From positions 1 to 64,000 of the forward strand of contig NZ_QVMI01000030.1 in NCBI RefSeq assembly GCF_010500965.1: DNA of 64,000 nt, in the 5' to 3' direction. Each line of letters opens with the position of its first letter. The first letter of the stretch is position 1. This document shows, in pieces, positions 49,473 through 60,378 of the stretch. The notes beneath the pieces were generated by a model. That model was not told where the DNA came from. It worked only from the letters and a program-made list of their open reading frames with translations, and did no database searches. Position numbers and translations under genes: made by a program. The stretch is from Bacteroides sp. 51. GTDB lineage: Bacteria; Bacteroidota; Bacteroidia; Bacteroidales; Bacteroidaceae.

Positions 49473-50312
49473 TTACCGTTTGGCAGCCTCCCAGCCAATA
49501 ATTGCATTTTTCCTTTCTTCGCCGTAACGATAGTTCCCAATTATGCCGGAGGCTTGTATAACACGGTGGCAGGGAATTAAGAATACCACCGGATTATTGC
49601 CCAGCGCAGTTCCTACAGCCCTTTGTGCTCCCCCATGACCGGATTTAAGTGCCAGATCAGCGTATGTAGTTAATCCACCGCTTGGAACTTGAAGTAAGGT
49701 TTCCCAGACTTTCAATTGGAAGGCGGTTCCTTTAAGATGTAACTTGATTTCATCAAGCTTGCTCCAATCCTGGGTAAACACAAACAAGGCATTCTGTTGA
49801 TTCCTGTCAAGGAACTGTCTGTAAGATGCGTTAGGAAAAGCCATTTTCATTCTATCCAGTGCACCTTGCTCGCCTTCATCAGCGAATGTCATGTGGCATA
49901 CACCTTTTTCCGTGGAACCTATAATCACTGCTCCGAATGGAGTGTCGGCAAAAGAATAATTAATGGTCAATGATTCGCCACCATTCTTATATTCACCAGG
50001 GGTCATCCCTTCGATATTCACAAACAAGTCATGCAGGCGACTGGTGGTCGACAACCCCACCTCATCGGCTACTTCAAACAACTTAATACGGGTTTCCTTC
50101 AATACTTTTTTTGCATGTTCAACACTTAAATATTGTGCGAATTGCTTGGGCGTAATTCCAACCCATTCATGAAACATACGTTGAAAATGATATTGACTGA
50201 GATGAACATGTTCTGCAACCTCCCACAGCTTCGGCTGTTTCTGATAATTCTTTATCAGGAACTCAATTGCTAACGCTATTCTGTCGTTATCTATTTCCTG
50301 TTGTGTTTTCAT
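49473..50312 (-). CDS. Ada-like AraC/O6-alkylguanine-DNA alkyltransferase fusion
   Basis: 279 residues from ATG 50312. An AraC-type HTH (about 10-105: LWEVAEHVHLSQYHFQRMFHEWVGITPKQF) is fused to the alkyltransferase domain with FQLKVWETLLQVPSGGLTTYADLA, GNNPVVFLIPCHRVIQASG. The acceptor Cys is in PCHRV. The N-terminal metal-binding Cys domain of E. coli Ada is missing, so promoter activation by methyl-phosphotriester transfer is not expected in the same way. Its ATG overlaps the TGA of the upstream homologue (ATGA), showing translational coupling. Confidence 0.93.
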   Translation of the reverse strand: MKTQQEIDNDRIALAIEFLIKNYQKQPKLWEVAEHVHLSQYHFQRMFHEWVGITPKQFAQYLSVEHAKKVLKETRIKLFEVADEVGLSTTSRLHDLFVNIEGMTPGEYKNGGESLTINYSFADTPFGAVIIGSTEKGVCHMTFADEGEQGALDRMKMAFPNASYRQFLDRNQQNALFVFTQDWSKLDEIKLHLKGTAFQLKVWETLLQVPSGGLTTYADLALKSGHGGAQRAVGTALGNNPVVFLIPCHRVIQASGIIGNYRYGEERKNAIIGWEAAKR

Positions 50313-50953
50313 GGCTGTAACTCGTAGGCTAAAAGTTGTTTCTTTATATCCGTTCCCCAATGATAGCCTTGCATACTCCCGTCATTTTTAACAATCCGAT
50401 GGCAAGGAACAATATAACTCACAGGATTTGCACCCACCGCCGAGCCAACAGCTTGCGCCGCCCCGGGATCATCCGATAGGGAACCATAGGTTGATAATCG
50501 CCCTTCAGGGATACGTAACAATTGTTTCCATATACCAATCTGGAAAGTAGTTCCTTTCATGTGAAGTGGAATAGTAAGTTCATGATTGCCGTTACAGTAT
50601 TCGACTGCCAGCATTTGGAACTCGCTAACTTCCTCCACCATAGGTTGTTGGGGGAATCTGCGTGTAAAATCAGTTTTGATCTCTGCCTCATTCTTGCAAA
50701 CAATACCTAAAAAGCATAACCCTTTAGGGGTATTGGCTAGTAGTAGTCTGCCTAGTTCTGTATCCTGGAAGGAATACTGTATCGTTTCATGATCATCATC
50801 CGGCATCCAATCAATAAACAGAAGGTTATCCGGAGCATCACCGTATTTATCCATCGGCAGGGTACGTTGCCTGATAGCCTCCTTTCCGAGTGTTCGTATC
50901 TCGAAGAAAGGATCTTCTAATTGTTCCTTTATCTCACTAAATATAGCTTTCAT
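50309..50953 (-). CDS. O6-alkylguanine-DNA alkyltransferase homologue (Ogt-like), second copy
   Basis: About 214 residues from ATG 50953 (MKAIFSEIK). C-terminal domain: FQIGIWKQLLRIPEGRLSTYGSLS, GANPVSYIVPCHRIVKNDG, with acceptor Cys in PCHRI. The N-terminal domain (IQYSFQDTELGRLLLANTPKGLCFLGIV) parallels the one in the third copy. It overlaps its upstream neighbour by 17 bp and the downstream gene by 4 bp. All expected catalytic residues seem to be present, so activity on alkylated guanine is plausible. Confidence 0.9.
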   Translation of the reverse strand: MKAIFSEIKEQLEDPFFEIRTLGKEAIRQRTLPMDKYGDAPDNLLFIDWMPDDDHETIQYSFQDTELGRLLLANTPKGLCFLGIVCKNEAEIKTDFTRRFPQQPMVEEVSEFQMLAVEYCNGNHELTIPLHMKGTTFQIGIWKQLLRIPEGRLSTYGSLSDDPGAAQAVGSAVGANPVSYIVPCHRIVKNDGSMQGYHWGTDIKKQLLAYELQP

Positions 50954-51581
50954 TATTATCAGGCAAAGTAGATGTATTTTCTGGAATATAGTTGGCAAAC
51001 TCCCATGCAAGCAATTTCTTCTTCACGTCTTCTCCCCAAAAATACCGGTCAAAACTACCGTCGGTTTTGACAGCCCGATGGCAGGGAATAATCCAGAAAA
51101 TAGGATTTCTACCGTTTGCCGTTCCTGCCGCCCGCGAATATTGAGCACTTCCTCCGAGAGTTGCATAGGAGATTACTTTACCGTAGGGAATTCGGATTAA
51201 GCGTCGCCATATCTCTGTTTGATAGGGAGTTCCCCGCAAATGAAATGTTATATATTCATTTCTTTCTCCATTAAGAAAATGGAGTACCTGTTGTTGCAGA
51301 GGTGTTTGTTTTTCTATCCGGACAGCGTGTCTGAACCTCTTATTGAAGTCTGAAAATACATCTTCCGGTTTACCTTGTACTAAACCCAGATAACATATAC
51401 CTTTGGATGTATTTGCTGCAAGAACCTGCCCAAAGGAAGTGACAGAGAAGTAATACTCAATAGGCAGTGTATCGTCCCCGGACAGCCAGTCGAGTATTTC
51501 AATGTCTGCCCAAGGAATTGCCGGCAACTCTTCAATCATATGATCGAGAACGTTTTTTTTGTTCAGTCGGGAATGTTTCAT
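50937..51581 (-). CDS. O6-alkylguanine-DNA alkyltransferase homologue (Ogt-like), third copy
   Basis: 214 residues. YQTEIWRRLIRIPYGKVISYATLG and GRNPIFWIIPCHRAVKTDG mark the alkyltransferase domain with acceptor Cys in PCHRA. The start of the protein (PAIPWADIEILDWLSGDDTLPIEYYFSVTSFGQVLAANTSKGICYLGLV) is like that of copy 2. The order of transcription is copy 3, copy 2, AraC fusion. The Ala after PCHR, where Val or Ile is usual, is a minor deviation. Confidence 0.88.
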   Translation of the reverse strand: MKHSRLNKKNVLDHMIEELPAIPWADIEILDWLSGDDTLPIEYYFSVTSFGQVLAANTSKGICYLGLVQGKPEDVFSDFNKRFRHAVRIEKQTPLQQQVLHFLNGERNEYITFHLRGTPYQTEIWRRLIRIPYGKVISYATLGGSAQYSRAAGTANGRNPIFWIIPCHRAVKTDGSFDRYFWGEDVKKKLLAWEFANYIPENTSTLPDNNESYI

Positions 51582-51667
51582 ATTTACATATTATGCAAAT
51601 ATACTTATATCCCAGCATACAAAGAATCCGAAACTTGCTAATTTCCGGTTGATATAATAATCTTCTA

Positions 51668-52771
51668 TTATTTAAGACTGATCACCACATATTCCGATTG
51701 TGTACCGATACGATATTTACCACCCCACAATCCCATGCCCGAGCTAACATAAAAATGGGTGTTCTCTTTCTGTTTATAGCCATGAGATACTTCATACATC
51801 GCATTTGTAATCCATGAAATTGGCCATACCTGCCCGTGGTGCGTGTGTCCGGAGATTTGTAGATCCACTCCATGAGCAACTACTTCATCGAGTTTATGAG
51901 GCTGATGATCTAATACAATGATTGGTTTCGATTTATCCAGCGAGTCAGTCAGTTCCCAAATAGACTTCCTACCATAGTACGAATGGTCATCACGTCCGAC
52001 AATATAGAATTGACCATTAATTAGTTGAGAGGCATCCCTTAGTAAGTGGATTCCTGCTTCTTCATAGAATTCCGTACTCTTATCCGCACCAGCTATATAC
52101 TCATGATTTCCCATGACACCATATATACCATATTTAGACTTGATCTGTTTAAAAACCTCAGCCATGTTTTGGTCATATAGCGGACGTACATCAAAATCAA
52201 TTACGTCACCTGCCAACAATACAATATCCGGTTGTTCTTTATTGATCATTTCAACCCATCCGGCAAATTCATCCCTACCGATACTATTTCCTAAATGCAG
52301 ATCGCTTAATGCTACTATTTTCAGTGGAGTGTTCAAATGATTGGTTTTACTTACTGTAATATCAAGTTCCACCCTTTCTTTATTCAGGTATTTATTGTAA
52401 CCATAAATAAATACCACAGCTACAGCACCTACAATCACAGCAAAACTTATCCAGTTTTTATAGAGTATGGCTTCAACAGGAACACCCGGAATGATACGTA
52501 AGATATCCAGTATCAGGAATATGATCAAGAAGTAGATCGACATGAATATCCACGATGAACTAACGGTGTACATGATCGACACCAAACCTTGGGGTAGAAA
52601 CTCACGTCCGAAGAAATAGCCAAAGAAGCCAAGTATTACTGCAATACCAACGCCAATAACAATACCTCTAAGAGCTACCACAGGAGGTAGCATATAAACT
52701 AAACGATAAAAGACATAGAAGTTGATTCCCAGGAAAAAGAGAATCATCAAGATAAAATAGACTGCTTTCAT
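51668..52771 (-). CDS. Membrane-anchored metallophosphoesterase (YkuE-like)
   Basis: 367 residues. Four to five N-terminal membrane helices (to about residue 135) precede a calcineurin-like phosphoesterase domain with ALSDLHLGNS, LLAGDVIDFD, GVMGNHEY and SGHTHHGQ, all the metal-ligand motifs. YkuE-type enzymes are phosphoesterases of uncertain substrate, some linked to UDP-sugar or lipid metabolism. It stands alone between the alkyltransferase and thiamine clusters. Confidence 0.9.
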   Translation of the reverse strand: MKAVYFILMILFFLGINFYVFYRLVYMLPPVVALRGIVIGVGIAVILGFFGYFFGREFLPQGLVSIMYTVSSSWIFMSIYFLIIFLILDILRIIPGVPVEAILYKNWISFAVIVGAVAVVFIYGYNKYLNKERVELDITVSKTNHLNTPLKIVALSDLHLGNSIGRDEFAGWVEMINKEQPDIVLLAGDVIDFDVRPLYDQNMAEVFKQIKSKYGIYGVMGNHEYIAGADKSTEFYEEAGIHLLRDASQLINGQFYIVGRDDHSYYGRKSIWELTDSLDKSKPIIVLDHQPHKLDEVVAHGVDLQISGHTHHGQVWPISWITNAMYEVSHGYKQKENTHFYVSSGMGLWGGKYRIGTQSEYVVISLK

Positions 52772-52922
52772 ATTGCGTTATAATAGGATTTTATGATGCA
52801 TCAATAAATACTTCCCCAAAATAAGGTGGGAAGAAGCATTTGAATAGACAAAAGTAAACCATTCAAAAGATTTATCAAAGAAGGCTTATAGGAAAATCCT
52901 ATTATTTAGAATAAATAACTAT

Positions 52923-53630
52923 TTATGGCACTAACGGGTTGACTTTCAAGCATTGGAAAAGCATTGTACGTCCATCAATAATTAATAAGCGGTTGGTTAA
53001 CAAGTCCCCTATTCCTGTGAAATATTTAATCACTTCGGTAGCCTGGATGCTTCCGACTACGCCTGCCATAGCTCCAAGTATGCCTACCTGAGAAGAGACT
53101 ACCCGGCTTTCGTCGGCAGGTTGTCCACTAAATATATCACGGTAACAGGCGTTTCCGGGTGTATATGTCATGACTTCACCCTGTATGGCAATTACCGAGC
53201 CGTGTGAGTATGGTTTTTGTAGTTGTACGCAGGTATCGTCTATCAGGAATTTAGTTGCGAAGTTGTCGCAACAATCTACAATGAAATCATAAGAGGATAT
53301 GAGTGTAGCTGCATTATCAGGGGTAAACTTTTCATTATAGGTGATAATCTCAACCTCAGGATTGAGGGCATGTAGTTTATTGGAAGCTGAAAGGACTTTA
53401 TCTGTACCGACATCTTCTGTAAAGTGAAGAATCTGGCGCTGGAGGTTGGACTCATCAACTACATCAAAATCGACAATTCTAAGTGTGCCGACACCTGCGG
53501 CAACTAGATAGAGGAGTACAGGCGAACCTAGTCCACCACTGCCTATCACAAGCACTTTGGCGGCTTTGAGTCGGGCTTGGCCTTCTTCGCCAAAATCTTT
53601 TATTAGGATGTTTCTGTTATATCGTTCCAT
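52923..53630 (-). CDS. thiF: ThiF, ThiS adenylyltransferase (E1-like)
   Basis: 235 residues. VLVIGSGGLGSPVLLYL (ATP-binding) and VDFDVVDESNLQRQ (Arg/Asp) are typical of ThiF/MoeB. It adenylates the C-terminal Gly-Gly of ThiS for sulfur transfer. The two zinc-binding CxxC pairs of many ThiF/MoeB proteins are absent (only GNACYRDIFSG is seen), as in zinc-free members. It is the promoter-distal gene of the thiamine cluster, separated from thiH by 295 bp of repeat elements. Confidence 0.9.
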   Translation of the reverse strand: MERYNRNILIKDFGEEGQARLKAAKVLVIGSGGLGSPVLLYLVAAGVGTLRIVDFDVVDESNLQRQILHFTEDVGTDKVLSASNKLHALNPEVEIITYNEKFTPDNAATLISSYDFIVDCCDNFATKFLIDDTCVQLQKPYSHGSVIAIQGEVMTYTPGNACYRDIFSGQPADESRVVSSQVGILGAMAGVVGSIQATEVIKYFTGIGDLLTNRLLIIDGRTMLFQCLKVNPLVP

Positions 53631-53648
53631 ATTATTCCGGGTATTGAG

Positions 53649-53911
53649 GGTGTGTCATAAGTCGATTTTGTCACGTCATTGCGAGGGGTTACCCGAAGCA
53701 ATCCAGCTCACAAAGCGTGCAAACTGGATTGCTTCACTACGTTACCAATGACAATATCCACCCCCTGCCCCCGCCAGCGGGGGATACGATGCCGCAGGTA
53801 TCCCCCGCTGGCGGGGGCAGGGGGTGGATATTGTCATTATCAAATAGTTCTATATTTTAATATAGTGGCAACTCGCAATGACGAGGTGGATTTACTGATT
53901 TATGACACACC
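53649..53911. mobile_element. MITE-like element, copy 1, in the thiH-thiF gap
   Basis: Outer 12-bp perfect terminal inverted repeats GGTGTGTCATAA (53649-53660) and TTATGACACACC (53900-53911). Inner GTCATTGCGAGG and CTCGCAATGAC, with AAGCAATCCAG...CTGGATTGCTTC between, as in the other copies. No protein gene. The GC-rich palindrome at 53747-53838 lies inside it, so the element is probably composite. Confidence 0.85.
53747..53838. repeat. Perfect 41-bp inverted repeat (GC-rich palindromic element)
   Basis: Arms 53747-53787 and 53798-53838 are exactly complementary around a 10-nt loop (GATGCCGCAG). The arm core CCCCCTGCCCCCGCCAGC is also found in the second copy at 57658-57880. The composition is far more GC-rich than the surroundings. 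Confidence 0.95.
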
Positions 53912-53925
53912 TCCCTACATACTTA

Positions 53926-55040
53926 TCACTGTAAACTTAAATCCCAGTCTTTCCACACAACTTCATATCCCTGACTTTTTACTGCGTTGAGTACTTCGGC
54001 GGGGCTACGATCATCGTTTACTTCAAACTGTTCCAGCTCTTTCTTATATACAGCATATCCTCCCGGGTCGGTTTTTGATCCGGCGCTCAGTGAGGTTATG
54101 CCAAGCGTAGTCATGTTGTCACGGAATGACTGGTTCTCGCGAGTGGACAAGGCTATTTCTACATCATGCTCAAAAATTCTGTAAGCGAAAATGATTTGTA
54201 CCAGTTCCCTATCAGACATGATCACATTCGGTTGAAAGCCTTTTCCAACATGCGGACGCATACGGGGAAATGAGATTGAATATTTCGTTTGCCAGTAGTT
54301 CTTTTGCAAATAACGTAAGTGCAGAGCCATCATTGTGGCATCTGTACGCCAATCTTCGAGGCCAATCAATACACCCAAGCCCATTTTGTGTACACCGGCT
54401 CTTCCCATACGATCGAATGTATCCAAGCGCCAATCGAATTTTGATTTCATGCCCTTGGGATGGTATAACTTATACCGCTCTTTGTTGTAGGTTTCCTGAT
54501 AGCAGTATACTGCATTCATACCCGCTTCGGTCAACCCGACATATTCGGCTTCTTTCAATGGTTGCACTTCAATGGATATAGACGAGAAATAGGGTTTGAC
54601 TAATTCTATGGCATGCTTTATATAGTCGGCTCCGGCATCACGGGGGTTCTCTCCGGTTACTAACAGGATGTGTTGAAAATCGCCGATCTTTTTAATTGCT
54701 TCTACTTCCTGCAAGATTTGTTCATCGGTCAGAATGATCCGGTGGATATCATTATTATGGTTGAAGCCGCAATATACACAGTGATTGACACAGGAATTCG
54801 TCAGGTAAAGTGGAACATAGAATTGTATGGTCTTTCCGAAACGTTGTTGGGTGTACATACGGCTTTGTACGGCCATTTGTTCCAGATAGGGTTCGGCTGC
54901 GGGAGAGATTAACGACATAAAATCGTCTATATCCAGTCTGGCTTTGGACAAGGCACGCTCTACGTCCTGACCGGTTTTGGAGTAGATTTGGGTTTTAATC
55001 TCTTCCCATTTATATTGTTCGATTTGTTCTTTAAAATCCA

Positions 55041-55041
<1 letters not shown>
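53926..55041 (-). CDS. thiH: ThiH, 2-iminoacetate synthase (radical SAM)
   Basis: 371 residues. The radical-SAM cluster motif is NSCVNHCVYCGF (Cx3Cx2C, near residue 87). It splits tyrosine into dehydroglycine and p-cresol, feeding ThiG for thiazole synthesis in this anaerobic-type pathway. The start codon overlaps the thiC stop (TAATG), so translation is coupled. 1-bp overlap with thiC; long gap to thiF. Confidence 0.95.
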
Positions 55042-56843
<1,802 letters not shown>

Positions 56844-56862
56844 TTATTCACCACTCATTTTC

Positions 56863-57630
56863 TCACCGCAGAAACGAAGTTAACGGGCTACTGGCTTCGG
56901 CTACAATTGCTTTACCAGCCAAACGGGCTTCATAGGCCATGCGGCCGCTTTCTACTGCCAGACAGAAGGCGCGTGCCATAGCTACAGGGTCGCCTGCAAC
57001 TGCTATCGCTGTGTTCACCAGTACGGCATCGGCTCCCATTTCGAGGGCTTCGGCTGCGTGCGATGGTGCTCCGATTCCGGCGTCTACTACAACGGGGATG
57101 TTGCTTTGTTCGATGATGATTTCCAGTAGGTCGCGGGTTAATAGTCCACGGTTGGTACCGATGGGTGCTCCGAGTGGCATGACGGTTGCTGCCCCTGCCG
57201 ATTCCAAAAGTTTGCACAGTACAGGGTCGGCCTGGATGTAGGGTAAGACTACGAATCCCAGTTTTGCCAGTTCTTCGGTTGCTTTCAGGGTTTCTATCGG
57301 ATCGGGTAACAAGTAGCGGGGGTCGGGGTGTATTTCGAGTTTCAACCAGTTGGTTTCAAAGGCCTCGCGTGCCAGTTGTGCGGCAAATACGGCTTCTTTG
57401 GCGTTGCGCACTCCCGATGTGTTGGGTAATAACTGTATGCCGGGCTTTTTGATATGTACCAGCATGTCGTCGTTTTTGTTATCCATGTCCAAACGTTTCA
57501 TGGCGACGGTGACCATTTGCGTTTGGGAGGTAATGATTGCTTCGCTCATTACAGCGTTGGAACTGAATTTTCCTGTTCCAAGAAAGAGCCGGGAATCGAA
57601 TTCTTTTCCGGCGATGATTAGTTTCTTCAT
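56863..57630 (-). CDS. thiG: ThiG, thiazole synthase
   Basis: 255 residues. A TIM barrel with the Schiff-base Lys in [10 protein letters not shown], and phosphate-binding loops [29 protein letters not shown]. It joins DXP, dehydroglycine and ThiS-thiocarboxylate sulfur to thiazole phosphate. 34-bp gap to thiC; 285-bp gap with repeats to thiE. Confidence 0.95.
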   Translation of the reverse strand: MKKLIIAGKEFDSRLFLGTGKFSSNAVMSEAIITSQTQMVTVAMKRLDMDNKNDDMLVHIKKPGIQLLPNTSGVRNAKEAVFAAQLAREAFETNWLKLEIHPDPRYLLPDPIETLKATEELAKLGFVVLPYIQADPVLCKLLESAGAATVMPLGAPIGTNRGLLTRDLLEIIIEQSNIPVVVDAGIGAPSHAAEALEMGADAVLVNTAIAVAGDPVAMARAFCLAVESGRMAYEARLAGKAIVAEASSPLTSFLR

Positions 57631-57657
57631 ATTTTTATGGTTTTACGTTATTTCACC

Positions 57658-57880
57658 ATCCACCCCCTGCCCCCGCCAGCGGGGGATACCTTGCGGAGAC
57701 ACTGTGTAGCGCAGCCTATCCCCCGCTGGCGCGAGGCTGTGTAAAAACTCCCATTCGTCATTGCGAGGAACGAAGCAATCCAGCTTATATGCCTTGTGAA
57801 CTGGATTGCTTCACCCACGGTTCGCAATGACGTACCTGATCCTGAGTTTTTACACAGCCTCGCGGGGGCAGGGGGTGGAT
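57658..57880. repeat. Second GC-rich palindromic element, disrupted by a MITE
   Basis: Left arm 57658-57688 is the same as in the 53747 copy (ATCCACCCCCTGCCCCC...). The right arm is split: TATCCCCCGCTGGCG (57717-57731) and CGGGGGCAGGGGGTGGAT (57863-57880), with the element at 57732-57862 between them. Confidence 0.9.
57732..57862. mobile_element. 131-bp MITE, copy 2, nested in the GC-rich palindrome
   Basis: Perfect 19-bp terminal inverted repeats CGAGGCTGTGTAAAAACTC (57732-57750) and its complement (57844-57862). Inside are CGTCATTGCGAGG / CGCAATGACG and AAGCAATCCAG / CTGGATTGCTTC. A CG dinucleotide is duplicated at the insertion point. No coding capacity, so mobilisation would need a transposase elsewhere. 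Confidence 0.9.
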
Positions 57881-57915
57881 TTGGCGCAGTATAGAATTAA
57901 CTCCTTTCCACACCA

Positions 57916-58569
57916 TTATATCAAACTCTTTATAACCCTCCGCACCTCCTCTATCGGATCTTCTGCTTGTAAAATAGTAGAAGATAATGCAATGCCCGAT
58001 ACTCCAGTGGCCATTAGTGTGGGGATATCTTCAACTGTAATTCCTCCAATGGCCAATATTGGCAGGTGGATACCTGCTGTCTGACATTGGGAGATTATAT
58101 CTCTGTATCCCGCCAATCCAAGGATTGGGCTTAAATTCTTTTTCGTAGTGGTAAAGCGGAAAGGACCTAATCCAATATAATCCGGCGGCAAACCGCATGG
58201 TGAGGTTACAAGATGATGGATATCCTCGAATGTATTAGCGGTACTTCCTATAATAAAACCATCTCCCAATATGGCACGTGCCTCACTGGGCGACATATCC
58301 GATTTACCCAGGTGGACGCCTGTTGCCCCGACACGTTTACAGATTTCCACATGATCGTCAATATAGATTCGCGCCCCGTAGCTGTCGCAAAGTGCTTTTG
58401 CTTCATACGCGGTTTGTTCTACTTCATCGAGTGGGCTATCCTTCATTCTTAACTGGATTTGCCGGCAACCACCTTTCAGGGCTATTTCCACGGATTGGAT
58501 GTGGTTGTACTTTTCCGTACTGTGGGTAATAAATAATAATCCGTTCATAACACATTGTATTTGTTGCAT
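57916..58569 (-). CDS. thiE: ThiE, thiamine phosphate synthase
   Basis: 217 residues (or 210 from MNGLL at 58548). TIM barrel with QLRMKDSPLDE, ARIYIDDHVEICKRVGATGVHLGKSD, YIGLGPFRFTTTKKN and LAIGGITVED. It couples HMP-PP and thiazole phosphate to thiamine phosphate. Overlaps the upstream TenI-like gene end by 25 bp, or only 4 bp if the internal start is used. Confidence 0.93.
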   Translation of the reverse strand: MQQIQCVMNGLLFITHSTEKYNHIQSVEIALKGGCRQIQLRMKDSPLDEVEQTAYEAKALCDSYGARIYIDDHVEICKRVGATGVHLGKSDMSPSEARAILGDGFIIGSTANTFEDIHHLVTSPCGLPPDYIGLGPFRFTTTKKNLSPILGLAGYRDIISQCQTAGIHLPILAIGGITVEDIPTLMATGVSGIALSSTILQAEDPIEEVRRVIKSLI

Positions 58570-59183
58570 TCGCGCTTCAGTTCATTAAACTGTTGCAGTA
58601 ATGTATCTTCGTTTTTATCTTCTTCGTATCGCTGCCAAAGGGAACCTAACACAGCGACTCCTCCAAATCCAAAGGTGGCAGCTTGTTTGATTTCTTTCAG
58701 GGAAATACCGCCCAAGGCATATACCTTCCGGTGGATCGTTCCGTTGTTGCGGGCCTTGATTAATTCTTCTTCTGTGAAAGCTCTGGCATATCCCGCCTTT
58801 GAAATACTGTTGAATATAGGGCTAAGAAACACATAGTTGTACGCTTCCGAGTCTTCCAGTTCACTCCATGTATGGCATGATTTGCTCATAGAAAGTCCTC
58901 GTTTTGCAGGAGGGGTTGGGTTCCTGCGGTTCAAATGGACGCCTTTTAAATTGAATTCCTCTGCCAGCCTGAAATGGTCATGCAAAACGATGCGTTGATG
59001 GTGGGCTACATCTATGTCCATCAACAGGAGTCGCAGGTCTTCGAGACTGGAATGGGGTTTACGTAAGTGTAATGTTTCCAGCCCCTCGGAGAACAGGCGA
59101 TTGATGGCAAGAGCTTCATCTTCCAGTATTTTCTCGAGGGTAATAACAATCAGTTCCATTCGCTTATCCTCCTGATACGGCAT
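58545..59183 (-). CDS. ThiE/TenI-like protein
   Basis: 212 residues (about 204 from MELIVITL at 59159). Same barrel family as ThiE (GLETLHLRKPHSSLEDL, RIVLHDHFRLAEEFNLKGVHLNRR, VFLSPIFNSISKAGYA, VYALGGISLKEI) but lacks several of the diphosphate-binding residues, so a TenI-like thiazole tautomerase role is likelier than a second synthase. Between thiS and thiE in the operon. Confidence 0.85.
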   Translation of the reverse strand: MPYQEDKRMELIVITLEKILEDEALAINRLFSEGLETLHLRKPHSSLEDLRLLLMDIDVAHHQRIVLHDHFRLAEEFNLKGVHLNRRNPTPPAKRGLSMSKSCHTWSELEDSEAYNYVFLSPIFNSISKAGYARAFTEEELIKARNNGTIHRKVYALGGISLKEIKQAATFGFGGVAVLGSLWQRYEEDKNEDTLLQQFNELKRECNKYNVL

Positions 59184-59364
59184 GAATCAACATGAGCTCC
59201 ATTTTATCTGTAAGCACGGTTTCTTCCCATTTTTTTTGAGGAATGACTTCATAGGCTATGGCTACGGCAACGCCTTGGGGCTTTATTCCTATATTTTGCA
59301 TGAATGCAGCCAGCGTAATGCCTTCTTCAACCGTATACGGTTTTTGGTTTACGTATATAATCAT
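59164..59364 (-). CDS. thiS: ThiS, sulfur carrier protein
   Basis: 66 residues with ubiquitin-like fold (MIIYVNQKPYTVEEGITLAAFM) ending in the required Gly-Gly (HAVSGG). It is adenylated by ThiF and carries the thiocarboxylate for thiazole synthesis. The gap of about 100 bp to thiD contains a small hairpin. Confidence 0.93.
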   Translation of the reverse strand: MIIYVNQKPYTVEEGITLAAFMQNIGIKPQGVAVAIAYEVIPQKKWEETVLTDKMELMLIHAVSGG

Positions 59365-59399
59365 ATTTTATTTCTAATGAATTAATTTATTTAGTTCAA

Positions 59400-59420
59400 C
59401 AGGGATTGGGTAAATCCCTG
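59400..59420. promoter_or_regulatory. Small hairpin between thiD and thiS
   Basis: CAGGGATT and AATCCCTG form an 8-bp stem with a 5-nt loop. Without T-run; perhaps a processing site that sets relative levels of thiD and thiS. Confidence 0.4.
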
Positions 59421-59463
59421 ATTTAACTGATGTTAGTTATGAGGGTTTCTGCACAGTTTTACA

Positions 59464-60291
59464 TCACTCCATTTTCATCTTAGCAGGATCAAAAAAATGA
59501 TTAAGCGGTCCATTGCCATTGCCAATTATTATTTCTTTACCTGCCAGGATGGCGGATGTTACATATTCTTTTGCCAAACCGATAGCCTCAGTAAGTTCAT
59601 ACCCCTGCGCTAAAAAAGCGGCGATTGCAGAAGAAACAGTACAACCGGTTCCATGCAGATTCGCAGTTTTAATAAAGTCAGAAGAGAAAGTAGCCATCGG
59701 TTTATCAGGGGTAAACAGCATATCAACAGCGTGTTCCCCTATCATATGTCCGCCTTTGATCAGCACGGCACGGCAACCCTGCTCGAGCAGAACTTCTGCC
59801 GCCAGATGCACGTCGGATGTTTTCTTGATGATCACACCCGACAAGATGGAAGCCTCTATAATATTAGGAGTTATCAGTGTAAGCCGTTTGTAGAGTAGTT
59901 CGCGGATGGCATGACTCACATTCGCCCTTGTAAGCGGCGAGCCGGTGGTCGATTTCATCACCGGGTCCACAACAAGAGCGGGCAAGCGATAGGTATCCAT
60001 AGCCCATGCCACCATCTCTACGATTTCCGGTGTGGGGAGCATCCCGGTTTTAACCACCTGAATGGTAAAATCATCTAAAACAGCTTTTAGTTGTTCGCGG
60101 ACAACCTCGAAAGGAAGGATTTCTACAGACCGTACTTGCAGTGTATTCTGCGCGGTAACAGCTGTTATCACCGAGGTTCCATATACGCCTAAAGATGAGA
60201 ATGTTTTAAGATCGGCTTGTATGCCTGCGCCGCCTCCGCTGTCGGAACCGGCAATAGTCAATGCGGTAAGATATTTCTTTTTCTGTTCCAT
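59464..60291 (-). CDS. thiD: ThiD, HMP/HMP-P kinase
   Basis: 275 residues. Ribokinase-like fold with [26 protein letters not shown] at the start and [17 protein letters not shown] (anion hole and catalytic Asp region with Cys) near the end. It phosphorylates HMP-P to HMP-PP. It is the first gene after the TPP riboswitch. Confidence 0.95.
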   Translation of the reverse strand: MEQKKKYLTALTIAGSDSGGGAGIQADLKTFSSLGVYGTSVITAVTAQNTLQVRSVEILPFEVVREQLKAVLDDFTIQVVKTGMLPTPEIVEMVAWAMDTYRLPALVVDPVMKSTTGSPLTRANVSHAIRELLYKRLTLITPNIIEASILSGVIIKKTSDVHLAAEVLLEQGCRAVLIKGGHMIGEHAVDMLFTPDKPMATFSSDFIKTANLHGTGCTVSSAIAAFLAQGYELTEAIGLAKEYVTSAILAGKEIIIGNGNGPLNHFFDPAKMKME

Positions 60292-60297
60292 ATGATC

Positions 60298-60370
60298 ATT
60301 CCTACGGCGGCATTATCCGCATCAGGTTGTAAGGGTTTGATCTCAGCCATAAGTAGGCACCCCTTGATTG
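60298..60370 (-). promoter_or_regulatory. TPP riboswitch (THI element)
   Basis: On the minus strand the conserved order is GGGGTGC (plus 60357-60363), GGCTGAGA (about 60341-60348), ACCTGAT (60321-60327), GGATAATGCC (60309-60318) and GTAGG (60301-60305). Its 3' end is within 10 bases of the thiD ATG, so TPP probably blocks ribosome access rather than causing early termination. Confidence 0.95.
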
Positions 60371-60378
60371 CTATGGCG

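Noticed and set aside
58545-59183. Second true thiamine phosphate synthase
   Set aside because: Family resemblance is clear but several ThiE phosphate-binding residues seem changed, so a TenI-like label was kept instead of thiE.
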